Origin: Haloferax marinisediminis
Lineage (GTDB): Archaea; Halobacteriota; Halobacteria; Halobacteriales; Haloferacaceae
Assembly (NCBI RefSeq): GCF_009674585.1
Contig: NZ_WKJP01000001.1
Coordinates: 1,922,001 to 1,986,000, forward strand
DNA length: 64,000 nt
Direction: 5' to 3'
Shown here: positions 25,293 through 34,819 of the stretch, in pieces
How positions within the stretch are numbered: position 1 is the stretch's first letter
Layout of the letters: each line of letters begins with the position of its first letter
Position numbers and translations under genes: made by a program
Notes under the pieces: generated by a model
Database searches by the model: none
Told to the model about the DNA's origin: nothing
Seen by the model: only the letters and a program-made list of their open reading frames with translations

Positions 25293-25685
25293 TTAGACGA
25301 GAGAGACGTCTAACTCGCCGTTCTTGGCGAAGTCGCCGTACTGCGCGTCGAATTCGACGCTGAAGGAGGCCGTTTCACCCGATGGAACCGTCACGTCGGC
25401 GTCTCGAATCGACTCGCTTCCGCCGACGACGATTCGAACTCTGACCGTCGCCACTCGCTCTGAGCCGGCGTCGTTGACGACCTCACCGAAGACGCGAAGT
25501 CGTCCGTCGTCGGTCGATTCGAAGTCGAAATCCGAGATACGAACCGGTGGAACCTCCGGTGTGTTCCGTGGTTCGCCGGCGGGCGCCTCTGGTGGGTTTC
25601 GCGGCCCCGTGGCGTTCGGGAGTGCGCCGAGACAGCCCGACGAGAGACCGAGTGCGACCAGTCCAAGGAGGCGACGTCGCTCCAT
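25293..25685 (-). CDS. FxLYD-like lipoprotein
   Basis: A 130-residue lipoprotein. It starts MERRRLLGLVALGLSSGCLG with an RR-type signal and the lipobox SSGC (Cys18). After a proline-rich linker (25-55) there is one beta-sandwich-like FxLYD domain with FDFESTDDGRLRVFGEVVND and the closing VPSGETASFSVEFDAQYGDF. ATG 25685 is chosen because it creates the signal; upstream in-frame starts add unrelated residues. It lies antisense between the XPB gene and Bax1, whose gene pair is normally adjacent in archaea, so it is an insertion in that order. Role unknown; it may bind a ligand at the cell surface. Confidence 0.78.
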   Translation of the reverse strand: MERRRLLGLVALGLSSGCLGALPNATGPRNPPEAPAGEPRNTPEVPPVRISDFDFESTDDGRLRVFGEVVNDAGSERVATVRVRIVVGGSESIRDADVTVPSGETASFSVEFDAQYGDFAKNGELDVSLV

Positions 25686-25787
25686 ACGCTGGCGTCCGCC
25701 GCGGATGCAAAGAACCTTGCCGTCCGCACCGACGGCCCGGACCGACCGCCCGAGGTGCTTTTGTCCCACGCTCTCCTCGTGTCGATA

Positions 25788-27299
25788 GTGCTGACGAAGG
25801 ACCTGCTTCGCGTGTCGCGGGCGGGCGGTGGCTATCATCCACAGTTCGCCGACAGAGGGGACCGGCCACTCGCCGCGAAGACGATTGGTGTCTTCCAGCG
25901 TCACGTCGGAGCGTCGAGAGACAGTCTCGACGAGGCGCTCGCGGCGCTCGAATCGGAGGCCGACGATTTCAAACTCGCCAGAGGGTTCGCGTCGCTTCTC
26001 GACCGCGAGGCAGTGTTCGAGACCGACGCACCGCTCCCACCGGTTCGCGCCCGCCGTGCCGCGTTCGAGGCGGCGATGGCTGTCGGTGGCGTCACGACAC
26101 CCGAGGAACGCGACGCGGCGCTCGAAGCGGCGGCGACGTCGCTCGGGTCCACGCCCGAGGCCGTGGATTCGTCGCTCACTGCCGACCGTGACGTCGAACA
26201 GGTACTCGTCGAGTTCGACCCACGGTGGACACCTGACGAGTTGCTCGCCCAGTACAATCTATCGCTCGCACAGACCTGCCTTTTCGATGCGACCGAAGTT
26301 CGCGTCCGCAGTTCCGACCCGAAAGCGCTGGTCTCTGCAGTCAAACGGTTGCGACTCATGTACGAGATTCAGAAGACTGACCGTGGGCGTGAAGTCGTCG
26401 TCACTGGCCCAGACGCACTGTTTCAGCGGACGCGCCGCTACGGGACGTCGTTCGCCCGCCTGCTCCGGTCAGTCGCAACCGCTGGTGAGTGGTCCCTGAC
26501 CGCGACCATCGACGACCGGGGCCGTAAGCGAGAGATGCGACTCACGAGCGACGACGTCTCCGTTCCGGGTGTCGAACCGATGGCAGAACCCGGATTCGAC
26601 AGCGACGTGGAAGCGGACTTCGCCGCCCGATTCCGTGGCCTCGACCTCGACTGGGAGTTGGTCCGTGAACCCGAACCGCTGGAGACCGGAACGAGCGTCA
26701 TGATTCCCGACTTCGCGTTCGACTACAAGTTCGGTGAGTTCCGCGTCTTCTTCGAAATTATGGGCTTCTGGACGCCCAACTACGTCGACAAGAAACTGCG
26801 ACAACTCGACGACGTCGAAGAGGTCGACATGCTCGTCGCTGTCGACGAATCGCTCGGCGTCAGCGAAGACATCGAGGCGCGCGACCATCGGGCGATTCCG
26901 TACACTGGGTCTGTGCGCGTAAAAGACGTGGTAGACGTGCTTCGGGAGTACGAATCTGCACTCGTCGCAGACGCCACGTCGTCGCTACCGGACGAACTCG
27001 TCCCCGACGACGACGTGGTATCACTCGCGGACCTCGCGGCCGCCCGTGGCGTCGCTCTCGATGCTCTCGAAGACGTCGCGTTCCCCGACCACGAACTCGT
27101 CGGGCGGACACTCGTTCGGCCGCACGTTCTCGACTCGGTCGCTGCGTCGGTCGAACCCGGGATGTCGCTTTCCGAGGCGGAAACCGCCCTCGACGAGTGG
27201 GGTCTCGACGATGCGAGCGCGCTGCTCTCACGTCTCGGCTACCGAGTCGAGTGGGAGGGGTTGACCGGCGGAACGGTTCGAAAGAAAGACGAGACGTAG
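25788..27299 (+). CDS. Bax1 nuclease (DUF790), XPB partner
   Basis: A 503-residue protein of the DUF790 family. Archaeal members are named Bax1, bind XPB and cut DNA near the bubble edge. The start MLTKDLLRVSRAGGGYHPQF is the usual family beginning, which supports GTG 25788 over the upstream TTG/GTG. The nuclease core is seen as MIPDFAFDYKFGEFRVFFEI and MGFWTPNYVDKKL (about 305-335), with D-E residues of a PD-(D/E)xK-like site. XPB is encoded upstream on the same strand, with only an antisense lipoprotein between. The two likely act together in repair. Confidence 0.87.
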   Translation: MLTKDLLRVSRAGGGYHPQFADRGDRPLAAKTIGVFQRHVGASRDSLDEALAALESEADDFKLARGFASLLDREAVFETDAPLPPVRARRAAFEAAMAVGGVTTPEERDAALEAAATSLGSTPEAVDSSLTADRDVEQVLVEFDPRWTPDELLAQYNLSLAQTCLFDATEVRVRSSDPKALVSAVKRLRLMYEIQKTDRGREVVVTGPDALFQRTRRYGTSFARLLRSVATAGEWSLTATIDDRGRKREMRLTSDDVSVPGVEPMAEPGFDSDVEADFAARFRGLDLDWELVREPEPLETGTSVMIPDFAFDYKFGEFRVFFEIMGFWTPNYVDKKLRQLDDVEEVDMLVAVDESLGVSEDIEARDHRAIPYTGSVRVKDVVDVLREYESALVADATSSLPDELVPDDDVVSLADLAAARGVALDALEDVAFPDHELVGRTLVRPHVLDSVAASVEPGMSLSEAETALDEWGLDDASALLSRLGYRVEWEGLTGGTVRKKDET

Positions 27300-27302
27300 G
27301 AT

Positions 27303-27839
27303 TCAGTCCAGTTTGACGAGGTCTTCTTGTCGGCCCTTCGGGACCGTCGAGCGGAGCTCGCCGTGGAGGTAGAGACCGACGCCGAGGGGTTCGAGTTCGC
27401 CGGCGAGTTCGTGGGCGGCGACGAGGTAGCCCCAGTCTCCCTCCCATCGGTCGAGTTGCTGGTCGTGCCCGGCGACGAACGCCTTCGCTTCGCCCGGACT
27501 GAGTTCGATGACGTTCTTCGTCGCGCCGCGACAGAACCGCTGGACGGCGTTGGTCGAAGGTTTCCAGTGTCGCTGTCGCGTTCGGAGGATGCGCATTCCG
27601 AGCCCTTCGACCTGAATGGGGTCGACCATCTCGGCGGGGAACGCCCAAATCTTCCCTGCGCCCTTCTCCCAGAAGGTGTAGTTCTCGAAGGTCTCGGGGT
27701 CGAGGCCGAAGCGCTCGACCCACCAGTCGACGACTTCTTCCCGAGAGGGGCGGCCTTCGACGACGCGGTCTTCGGGGGTCTCTGGGAGCCGGTCGAACTG
27801 CTGACCCCAGTTTTCGTCTTCGGCGGTCTCGTCTCTCAT
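27303..27839 (-). CDS. PUA-like domain protein, partner of NSUN methyltransferase
   Basis: A 178-residue protein that overlaps the upstream methyltransferase gene by 4 bp (ATGA). The C-terminal half resembles the PUA-like RNA-binding tail found fused to RsmF/NSUN enzymes: GLGMRILRTRQRHWKPSTNA, KNVIELSPGEAKAFVAGHDQ, then GYLVAAHELAGELEPLGVGL and STVPKGRQ. The N-terminal part (1-75) is acidic with a WWVERFGLDPETFENYTFW motif. I infer that this is the separate RNA-binding half of a split two-gene methyltransferase. A haloarchaeal DUF number exists for it, but I do not rely on it. Confidence 0.7.
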   Translation of the reverse strand: MRDETAEDENWGQQFDRLPETPEDRVVEGRPSREEVVDWWVERFGLDPETFENYTFWEKGAGKIWAFPAEMVDPIQVEGLGMRILRTRQRHWKPSTNAVQRFCRGATKNVIELSPGEAKAFVAGHDQQLDRWEGDWGYLVAAHELAGELEPLGVGLYLHGELRSTVPKGRQEDLVKLD

Positions 27840-28777
27840 GTCTTCACCTCCAGTTTCGCGGTGAAGAACCCGCCCGTGTCGTTCTGGTGCGGGTAGACGC
27901 GACGGGCCTTGGCGACCGAGGGGTCGTACTCGTCACCTTCCCACTCGGTGACGCCCGGCGACGTTTCGAACTCGTCGGGGACGTCCCACTCGACGACTTC
28001 ACAGTCTTCGCGTTCGAGCACGAAGTCGAGGATTGCTTCGTTCTCTTCGGGCGCGAACGTACACGTGGAGTAGACGACTGTCCCGCCGGGTTTCGTCACC
28101 TGCACGGCACGTCGGAGGATGCCTTTCTGGACGCCTGCGACGCTGTGGACGTGGTTCATCGTCCACTCGTCGAGCACGTCCGGGTTCTTTCGACAGGTGC
28201 CCTCACACGAACACGGTGCGTCGACGAGGACGCGGTCGAACTGGTCGAACGCGCCCGGTTTCTCGGGCGTCTGCTCGCCGAACGGTTTCATCGAGAAGTT
28301 CCGCGCGTCCTGATTGGTCACGACCAGATTGGTTACGCCGAGTCGTTCGGCGTTGTGGCGGAGCGCTGAGAGACGCCCGAGGTTGTTGTCGTTGCCGACG
28401 AGGACGCCTTCGTCGTTCATCATCGCTGCAATCTGGGTGGTCTTCGACCCGGGCGCTGCGCAGGTATCCCAGATGCGTTCGCCCGGTTGTGGGTCGAGCG
28501 CGATAGCCGGGAGGGCAGAGACTTCCTCTTGCCCGTGGAGCCAGCCGTGGAAGTACGGCCAGTTCGTCCCTGCAGTGCTATCTTCGAGCTTCAGGATGCC
28601 AGGGTGCCAGTCTGTCTGTTCGTACGCAACGCCCTCGTCGTCGAGTGCCTCGCGGGCACGCTCCACCGTCGTTTTGATGGTGTTGACGCGGACGACAGAC
28701 GGGAGTGGCCGCTCACAGGCCTCGAAGAATGCCTCCTCGTCGTCCACGAGTGGCGCGTACCGCTGGAGCGGGTTCAT
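27836..28777 (-). CDS. NSUN/NOL1-NOP2-type RNA (cytosine-5) methyltransferase
   Basis: A 313-residue SAM-dependent methyltransferase that makes 5-methylcytosine in tRNA or rRNA. SAM-binding motif I is DTCAAPGSKTTQIAAM (about 103-118), the motif IV proline-cysteine is VDAPCSCEGT (about 188-197), and the catalytic cysteine motif VI is VYSTCTFAPEENE (about 232-244). The usual RsmF-like C-terminal PUA tail is missing, but the following gene (27303-27839), overlapping by 4 bp, supplies a PUA-like partner. The two are translationally coupled. The exact RNA site is unknown. Confidence 0.88.
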   Translation of the reverse strand: MNPLQRYAPLVDDEEAFFEACERPLPSVVRVNTIKTTVERAREALDDEGVAYEQTDWHPGILKLEDSTAGTNWPYFHGWLHGQEEVSALPAIALDPQPGERIWDTCAAPGSKTTQIAAMMNDEGVLVGNDNNLGRLSALRHNAERLGVTNLVVTNQDARNFSMKPFGEQTPEKPGAFDQFDRVLVDAPCSCEGTCRKNPDVLDEWTMNHVHSVAGVQKGILRRAVQVTKPGGTVVYSTCTFAPEENEAILDFVLEREDCEVVEWDVPDEFETSPGVTEWEGDEYDPSVAKARRVYPHQNDTGGFFTAKLEVKT

Positions 28778-28932
28778 ACCAGTCGATTCCGTGGGGGCGC
28801 GTTTGTCGGTTTCGGAGTGAGCGAGCGCCGTGTTCTCGACCGACTGTTCGAACTGGCCCCGTTCGACCGGCCGATTTCAGCCGGGCGCACACCCCCGTCG
28901 CATTTACCTCGCGTGGGGATTCATGTTCACAT

Positions 28933-29679
28933 ATGGCACAAATACGCGTCCTCGCCGAGGAACTCACCGACCAGTTGGACTCTCCGACGCTCGTCGAGGG
29001 ACTTCCGGGTGTTGGACTCGTGGGGAAGATTGCGGCCGACCACCTCGTCGAGGTGTTCGACATGACTCACTACGGTGACGTCTACTGCGGGGGTGTCCCG
29101 AAGGTGGCGGTGTACATGGAGGGTAAACCGACGATTCACCCGCCAGTCCGACTCTACGCCGACGCCGAGCACGACTTACTCGTCCTCCAGAGCGACATCC
29201 CGATTCGACCTGACTCGGCGACCGAACTCGCGACGTGTCTGGAGACGTGGTTCGAGCAACTCGACGTGACGCCGATATACCTCTCTGGAATCGCACGGGA
29301 GAAGACCGCAGACGTCCCTGCACTGTACGGCGTGGGTTCTGACGGCGTCCTCGACCGACTGGAATCCGCGGAAATCGGTCTCCCGACCGAGACCGGCCTC
29401 GTCTCGGGGCCGACGGGCGCCATGCTGAGTCACGCAGTCCAGTCTGGACGGCCTGCGTTCGGACTCATCGTCGAATCCGACCCGCAGTTCCCCGACCCAG
29501 AGGCGGCCCGAGTCATCATCAAACACGGAATCGAACCGTTGACCGGTATCGAGGTTCCGGTCGACGACCTCGTCGACAGCGCGGCCGAGATTCGGCAGGC
29601 GAAAGAACAGTTGGCCAAGCAGATGCAACATGGCGAAGAGGAGAGTACACAAGCACAGCCGCTCGGTATGTACCAGTAG
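28933..29679 (+). CDS. PAC2-family protein (proteasome assembly chaperone-like)
   Basis: A 248-residue PAC2-domain protein. The family motif PTLVEGLPGVGLVGKIAADH (residues 19-38) is clear, with YLSGIAREK (about 118-126) and SGPTGAMLSH (about 159-168) following. The C-terminus has a helix with QAKEQLAKQM and then a short tail. In eukaryotes the family assists 20S proteasome assembly; archaeal members (PbaA/PbaB-like) are related. psmB is 32 kb away in this window. The ATG at 28933 is chosen from the family start MAQIRVL; it is divergent from the NSUN methyltransferase, with 155 bp between. Confidence 0.85.
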   Translation: MAQIRVLAEELTDQLDSPTLVEGLPGVGLVGKIAADHLVEVFDMTHYGDVYCGGVPKVAVYMEGKPTIHPPVRLYADAEHDLLVLQSDIPIRPDSATELATCLETWFEQLDVTPIYLSGIAREKTADVPALYGVGSDGVLDRLESAEIGLPTETGLVSGPTGAMLSHAVQSGRPAFGLIVESDPQFPDPEAARVIIKHGIEPLTGIEVPVDDLVDSAAEIRQAKEQLAKQMQHGEEESTQAQPLGMYQ

Positions 29680-29742
29680 GTGTCGCGGACTGCAACTCAC
29701 CCCAACAGTGAGAATGTTTCGGCCCGACGCCAGTCTACACTC

Positions 29743-29747
29743 TTAAG
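29743..29747 (+). promoter_or_regulatory. TATA-like box of grpE
   Basis: TTAAG at 29743-29747 lies 25-29 nt before the grpE ATG at 29772, the normal spacing for a leaderless haloarchaeal promoter. Confidence 0.45.
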
Positions 29748-29771
29748 CCATATCAGGCACTTTTCCCGCCC

Positions 29772-30494
29772 ATGAGCGACGACCCTGCCGAGTCGGTTAC
29801 GGAACCAACTGCAGAAGGTGACACCGAGACGGCCGCTGACGCCGACGCGTCGGGCTTCGAAGACGCGGAGGTAGTCGATGTCGAGTCCGAACCGGACGAG
29901 TCGGCTGCCGACGCATCCGAAGACGACGCCGCTGACGCTGCCGAAGCGTCTCCTGCGGACGATTCAGTTTCCGTTGCTGACCGCGTAGCCGAGTTCGACG
30001 ACGAACTCGCAGCCGAAGTTGCAGCACTCGAAGCACGCGTTTCCGACCTCGAAGCCGAGCGCGACGAGGCTGCAGAGACCGCGTCCGAACTCGAACAACG
30101 CCTGAAGCGGACGCAAGCCGACTTCCAGAACTACAAGAAGCGAGCCAAGAAGCGCCAAGACCAGATCAAAGACCGCGCGACCGAGGACTTCGTCGAACGC
30201 GTCGTGACGGTCCGAGACAACCTCGTCCGCGCGCTGGACCAAGACGAGGACGCCGACATCCGCGACGGCCTCGAATCGACGCTCAAGGAGTTCGACCGCA
30301 TCCTCGAAGACGAGAACGTCGAAGTCATCGACCCCGAACCGGGAACTGACGTCGACCCGACCCGTCACGAAGTAATGATGCGCGTCGACAGCGACCAACC
30401 CGTCGACACCATCGCCAGCGTGTTCCAACCCGGATACGAGATGGCAGACAAGGTCATTCGCGCGGCGCAGGTCACCGTCAGTAAAGACGAGTAG
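29772..30494 (+). CDS. grpE: GrpE nucleotide exchange factor
   Basis: A 240-residue GrpE. A highly acidic, low-complexity N-terminus (1-70, rich in D, E, A) precedes the coiled coil (about 75-125, LAAEVAALEARVSDLEAERD) and the GrpE core: TQADFQNYKKRAKKRQDQ (about 115-132) and the beta-wing end MRVDSDQPVDTIASVFQPGY. It accelerates ADP release from DnaK. The acidic extension is long compared with bacterial GrpE and is common in haloarchaea. An alpha/beta hydrolase gene stands between grpE and dnaK on the same strand. A TATA-like TTAAG is at 29743-29747, suiting a leaderless transcript. Confidence 0.95.
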   Translation: MSDDPAESVTEPTAEGDTETAADADASGFEDAEVVDVESEPDESAADASEDDAADAAEASPADDSVSVADRVAEFDDELAAEVAALEARVSDLEAERDEAAETASELEQRLKRTQADFQNYKKRAKKRQDQIKDRATEDFVERVVTVRDNLVRALDQDEDADIRDGLESTLKEFDRILEDENVEVIDPEPGTDVDPTRHEVMMRVDSDQPVDTIASVFQPGYEMADKVIRAAQVTVSKDE

Positions 30495-30565
30495 TTCCCC
30501 AGTACGCTCCTCGAATTGGCTAAATCCGGGGAGGACTTTTCTTCTCACCCCTCCTCCTGTGACAC

Positions 30566-31348
30566 ATGCGATTCCGTCCCCGTCGACGTCGTCCGACGGT
30601 TCGGGTTACCCAACACGGGGACCCGCTCGACGACGGGCTCCTGTTCGTTCTCGGGTGGGGGAACAAACCCAGTCACCGAAGCGTCCAGTGGCTTATCGAC
30701 CGCCTCACGTACGATGGCTACCGCGTGCACGCCGTCGAACTCCCGACGAACGGGTGGGAGTTCGAACAACAGTACGTCGCGCCGGTCAGGGCCTACGCAG
30801 TCGACCGAAACATCGACCTCGTACTCAGCCACAGCACCGGTGGTCTCGTCGCGTCCCACCTCGACCTCGCCGTTCGGAACGTCTTCTTGAGTCCGTGGTG
30901 GGGGATGGCCCTCAGTGGGGTCGGCCGACTCCTCTATCCCCTCGTCAGCAGACTCCCGACGACCAGACCAATCGTCCCGAGTGGAATCTCACGGACCGAC
31001 CTCGGTGAGATGAAACTCGCGGCAGAGGTCGCCGACACGCCGGATACCGTCTCACCGGCGTTCCTCCGGATGATTCGGTCGGCACAGCAAACACTGCCTC
31101 CGTTTAGGGAGACAGACGTGGTCTTCTTTACTCCGACCGACCGCGTCGTCGACGTTCGCAGTATCGGTGAGCGCACACCGGCGGCGAACCTCGTCCCCTA
31201 CGACGGTGGCCACGAGTTCTTCGCCAGCGAAGCACGCGAGCGAACGTTTTCGAAGGTCCTTACGGCCCTCGAAGACGGCCCCGACGCGTTTCCATCGGTA
31301 AAACCGAACACCATCGAGGCACTCGAAGGGTCTCTCTCGGCGGACTGA
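30566..31348 (+). CDS. Alpha/beta hydrolase family protein
   Basis: A 260-residue alpha/beta hydrolase-like protein. It has LLFVLGWGNKPSHRS (about 25-39) for the oxyanion loop, the nucleophile elbow SHSTGGLVAS (about 88-97, Ser90), an Asp near FFTPTDRVVDV and the catalytic His in PYDGGHEFFA (about 211-220). No lid or specific family marker is clear. It is placed between grpE and dnaK, on the same strand, with gaps of 71 and 215 bp. An involvement in chaperone function is not supported by the sequence. Confidence 0.75.
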   Translation: MRFRPRRRRPTVRVTQHGDPLDDGLLFVLGWGNKPSHRSVQWLIDRLTYDGYRVHAVELPTNGWEFEQQYVAPVRAYAVDRNIDLVLSHSTGGLVASHLDLAVRNVFLSPWWGMALSGVGRLLYPLVSRLPTTRPIVPSGISRTDLGEMKLAAEVADTPDTVSPAFLRMIRSAQQTLPPFRETDVVFFTPTDRVVDVRSIGERTPAANLVPYDGGHEFFASEARERTFSKVLTALEDGPDAFPSVKPNTIEALEGSLSAD

Positions 31349-31529
31349 GTCTCGACACGGCAGCCGACTCGCCGAGTCATCGCGAGTGACAGATTTGTAA
31401 CTGCTTAGCGTGTCGAACGACACGGTGGGCGGTTCTACATAAATCGACCGACCTGTTTCGACGCGAGAATGCAAAATCGCAAGACAGCGTCGACCTCGTG
31501 TCACCGTGTGTGTCGCAGTATCTAGTAAC

Positions 31530-31550
31530 CTTTAACCGGCAAAGGCCGGT
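31530..31550 (+). promoter_or_regulatory. dnaK promoter with perfect dyad between TATA and start
   Basis: CTTTAA at 31530-31535 is the TATA-like box. Directly after, ACCGGC at 31535-31540 and GCCGGT at 31545-31550 form a perfect inverted repeat around AAAG, ending 13 nt before ATG 31564. A repressor bound here would block transcription start, as heat-shock repressors do. The dyad is observed directly; its use is inference. Confidence 0.5.
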
Positions 31551-31563
31551 ATCTGTGACCAAG

Positions 31564-33423
31564 ATGGCGAGCAATAAGATTCTGGGTATCGACCTTGGTA
31601 CCACGAACAGCGCGTTCGCGGTGATGGAAGGTGGAGACCCGGAGATTATCGTGAACGCAGAAGGCGACCGAACGACACCCTCCGTCGTCGCGTTCACCGA
31701 CGATGGTGAGCGCCTCGTGGGGAAGCCGGCGAAGAACCAGGCTATCCAGAACCCTGAGCGCACCATCCGCTCCATCAAGCGCCACATGGGTGAAGACGGC
31801 TACACCGTCGAGATCGAGGGCGAAGACTACACGCCCGAGCAGATTTCGGCGATGATCCTCCAGAAGATTAAACGCGACGCCGAAGACTACCTCGGCGACG
31901 AACTCAAGAAAGCCGTCATCACGGTCCCTGCGTACTTCAACGACAAACAGCGGCAGGCGACGAAAGACGCCGGCGAAATCGCTGGCCTCGAAGTCGAGCG
32001 CATCGTCAACGAACCGACTGCGGCGTCGATGGCGTACGGTCTCGACGACGAGTCGAACCAGACCGTTCTCGTCTACGACCTCGGTGGCGGGACGTTCGAC
32101 GTTTCGGTCCTCGACCTCGGTGGCGGCGTCTACGAAGTCGTCGCGACGAACGGGGACAACGACCTCGGTGGGGACGACTGGGACGAGGCCATCATCGACT
32201 GGCTCGCCCAGGAGTTCAAGAACGACCACAACATCGACCTCCGCGAAGACCGGCAGGCGCTCCAGCGCCTGAAGGACGCAGCCGAAGAGGCCAAGATCGA
32301 ACTCTCCTCGCGCAAGGAGACCACCATCAACCTCCCGTTCATCACGGCGACGGACTCCGGCCCGGTCCACCTCGAATACGACCTCACGCGCGCCAAGTTC
32401 GAGTCGCTCACGAAGGACCTCATCGACCGTACGGTCGAACCGACGGAGCAGGCCCTCGAAGACGCCGACTACTCGAAAGACGACATCGACGAAGTCATCC
32501 TCGTCGGTGGGTCGACCCGCATGCCGCAGGTCATCGACAAGGTCGACGAGATGCTCGGCTCTGAGCCGAAGAAGTCCGTCAACCCCGACGAAGCCGTCGC
32601 ACTCGGTGCGGCGATTCAGGGTGGTGTCCTCGGCGGCGAAGTCGACGACATCGTTCTCCTCGACGTGACGCCGCTCTCGCTCGGTATCGAGGTCAAGGGT
32701 GGTCTCTTCGAGCGTCTCATCGAGAAGAACACGACCATCCCGACCGAGGAGTCGAAAATCTTCACCACGGCGGCCGACAACCAGACCACGGTTCAGGTTC
32801 GCGTCTTCCAGGGTGAACGCGAGATGGCTGCCGACAACGAACTCCTCGGCGAGTTCACGCTCTCGGGCATCCCACCGGCACCGGCCGGCACCCCGCAGAT
32901 TGAAGTCGGCTTCAACATCGACGAGAACGGTATCGTCAACGTCTCTGCAGAGGACAAAGGCTCCGGCAACGCCGAGTCCATCACTATCGAAGGCGGCGCT
33001 GGTCTCTCCGACGAGGAAATCGACCGGATGCAGCAGGAAGCAGAGCAGCACGCCGAAGAGGACAAAGAGCGTCGCCGCGCCGTCGAGGCCCGCAACGAGG
33101 CCGAAGGCGCAGTCCAGCGCGCAGAGACGCTCCTCGAAGAGAACGAAGAGAACGTCGACGACGAACTCCAAGCCGACATCGAGGCGGCTATCGAGGACGT
33201 CGAAGCGACCCTCGAAGACGCGGAAGCCTCGACGGAAGAACTCGAAGACGTCACCGAACACCTCTCGAAGGAACTGCAGGAGATTGGCAAGCGCATGTAC
33301 CAGCAGCAGGCACAAGCGCAGGCTGGCGGCCCCGGCGGTATGGGCGGCGGCGCCGACCCTGACCCAGAGGACTTCGTCGACGCTGACGCCGACTTCGACG
33401 GCGACGAAGACGACGACAAGTAA
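31564..33423 (+). CDS. dnaK: Hsp70 chaperone DnaK
   Basis: A 619-residue Hsp70 chaperone. The ATPase starts [17 protein letters not shown], followed by the second signature [19 protein letters not shown] (near 170) and the third [17 protein letters not shown] (near 310). The substrate domain begins with [14 protein letters not shown] and ends in a helical lid; the tail is Gly/Asp-rich ([20 protein letters not shown]). It refolds proteins with GrpE and DnaJ, which flank it. ATG 31564 is chosen over upstream GTG/ATG at 31498, because a TATA box and dyad lie directly upstream. Confidence 0.97.
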   Translation: MASNKILGIDLGTTNSAFAVMEGGDPEIIVNAEGDRTTPSVVAFTDDGERLVGKPAKNQAIQNPERTIRSIKRHMGEDGYTVEIEGEDYTPEQISAMILQKIKRDAEDYLGDELKKAVITVPAYFNDKQRQATKDAGEIAGLEVERIVNEPTAASMAYGLDDESNQTVLVYDLGGGTFDVSVLDLGGGVYEVVATNGDNDLGGDDWDEAIIDWLAQEFKNDHNIDLREDRQALQRLKDAAEEAKIELSSRKETTINLPFITATDSGPVHLEYDLTRAKFESLTKDLIDRTVEPTEQALEDADYSKDDIDEVILVGGSTRMPQVIDKVDEMLGSEPKKSVNPDEAVALGAAIQGGVLGGEVDDIVLLDVTPLSLGIEVKGGLFERLIEKNTTIPTEESKIFTTAADNQTTVQVRVFQGEREMAADNELLGEFTLSGIPPAPAGTPQIEVGFNIDENGIVNVSAEDKGSGNAESITIEGGAGLSDEEIDRMQQEAEQHAEEDKERRRAVEARNEAEGAVQRAETLLEENEENVDDELQADIEAAIEDVEATLEDAEASTEELEDVTEHLSKELQEIGKRMYQQQAQAQAGGPGGMGGGADPDPEDFVDADADFDGDEDDDK

Positions 33424-33587
33424 CCGCTCGTTCTGACCGCTTCGTCGGTCCCCGACGAAGTCGGTCGATTTTCTCTCTCACGACCAGCCAGCGACAGCGC
33501 TCTCGCTCGTCTCGCCCCATCACGCGGGTGCTCGTCGGCGAGAGGCGCACTTTTCAAATACCTCCACGGATTACAAGGCAGTAACCG

Positions 33588-34736
33588 ATGAGCGAGGACT
33601 TCTACGACGTGCTCGGGGTCTCGCGGGACGCCTCGAAAGACGAGATCAAGAACGCGTACCGCAAGAAGGCCGCGAAATACCATCCCGACGTCTCTGACGA
33701 AGACGACGCCGAGGAGAAGTTCAAGAAGGTCCAGAAGGCCAAGGAGGTCCTCACGGACGACGAAAAGCGCCAGATGTACGACCAGGTCGGCCACGAACGC
33801 TTCAAACAGGCACAGAAACACGGTGCCGGCGGCGGTGGCCAAGGTCGAGGCAACCCGTTCGGAGGCGGTGGCAACCCCTTCGGCGGCATGGGCGGTGGCG
33901 GGTTCGAAGACCTGTTCAACAACCTGTTCAACGGCGGTCGAGGCCAACAGCGCAACCGCCCGCAGCAGGGTCGTGACGTCGCCCAGCGCATCACCATCGA
34001 CCTCGAAGACGCCTATCACGGCATCGAGCGCGATGTGACGATTCGTCGCCGTGAGGTCTGTCCCGAGTGTGACGGCGCGGGCCACCCCGAAGACGCCGAC
34101 GTGAACACCTGTTCTGAGTGTGGCGGGTCGGGCCAGCAGACGACCGTCCAGCAGACGCCCTTCGGCCGGGTTCAGCAGTCGACCACCTGTCGTGCCTGCG
34201 GCGGCGAAGGCGAGACGTACAGCGAAGACTGTTCGGAGTGTCGCGGCAGTGGCCGCGTCCGTCGCACTCGTGACGTGACTATCACCATCCCCGCCGGCTT
34301 CCGCGACGGTCAGCGCCTCCGGTACCGCGGTGAGGGTGAACCCGGTGAGAACGGTGGACCGAACGGCGACCTCTTCGTCGAGGTAACCGTCCGCGAACAC
34401 GAGGACTTCAAACGCGAGGGTGACGACCTCTACTACACCCACCCCATCTCCTTCCCACAGGCAGTCTTCGGCGCAACCGTCGACGTACCGACGGTCGACG
34501 GTGAGGAAGAACTGAAGGTTCCCGCTGGCACACAGAGTGGGTCGACGTTCACCGTCTCCGACGCAGGGATGCCCCATCTCGACGGCCGCGGGTCCGGTGA
34601 CCTGCACGTCGAAGTTCACGTCGTCACGCCCGAAGACCTCAACAAAGAACAGCGCGAGGCGCTCAAGCAGTTCGCCGAAGCAGGTGGCGAAGAGGTCAAA
34701 GAGGGCCTCTTCCAGAAACTGAAGAACTCGCTGTAA
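33588..34736 (+). CDS. dnaJ: DnaJ co-chaperone (Hsp40)
   Basis: A 382-residue type I J-protein. The J domain (1-70) contains the HPD motif in [10 protein letters not shown] (about 29-38). A Gly/Phe-rich region (about 80-125) follows, then the zinc domain with four C-x-x-C-x-G-x-G repeats: [32 protein letters not shown] (about 155-225), and the C-terminal substrate domains. It delivers unfolded proteins to DnaK and stimulates its ATPase. The gene is 164 bp downstream of dnaK and may have its own promoter, since TTTTCAAATA at about 33551-33560 suits that. Confidence 0.96.
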   Translation: MSEDFYDVLGVSRDASKDEIKNAYRKKAAKYHPDVSDEDDAEEKFKKVQKAKEVLTDDEKRQMYDQVGHERFKQAQKHGAGGGGQGRGNPFGGGGNPFGGMGGGGFEDLFNNLFNGGRGQQRNRPQQGRDVAQRITIDLEDAYHGIERDVTIRRREVCPECDGAGHPEDADVNTCSECGGSGQQTTVQQTPFGRVQQSTTCRACGGEGETYSEDCSECRGSGRVRRTRDVTITIPAGFRDGQRLRYRGEGEPGENGGPNGDLFVEVTVREHEDFKREGDDLYYTHPISFPQAVFGATVDVPTVDGEEELKVPAGTQSGSTFTVSDAGMPHLDGRGSGDLHVEVHVVTPEDLNKEQREALKQFAEAGGEEVKEGLFQKLKNSL

Positions 34737-34819
34737 TCGCGTCAGTCCGCCGACGAACGGGTCCTCACTCCCGTTCGGTCGCCGACACGTTCAGGGTTCT
34801 CGCGGACGATTTCTAGCCG

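Noticed and set aside
31522-33315. 597-residue antisense frame opposite dnaK
   Set aside because: The long open frame results from the strong GC bias of the dnaK gene; the real gene lies on the plus strand.
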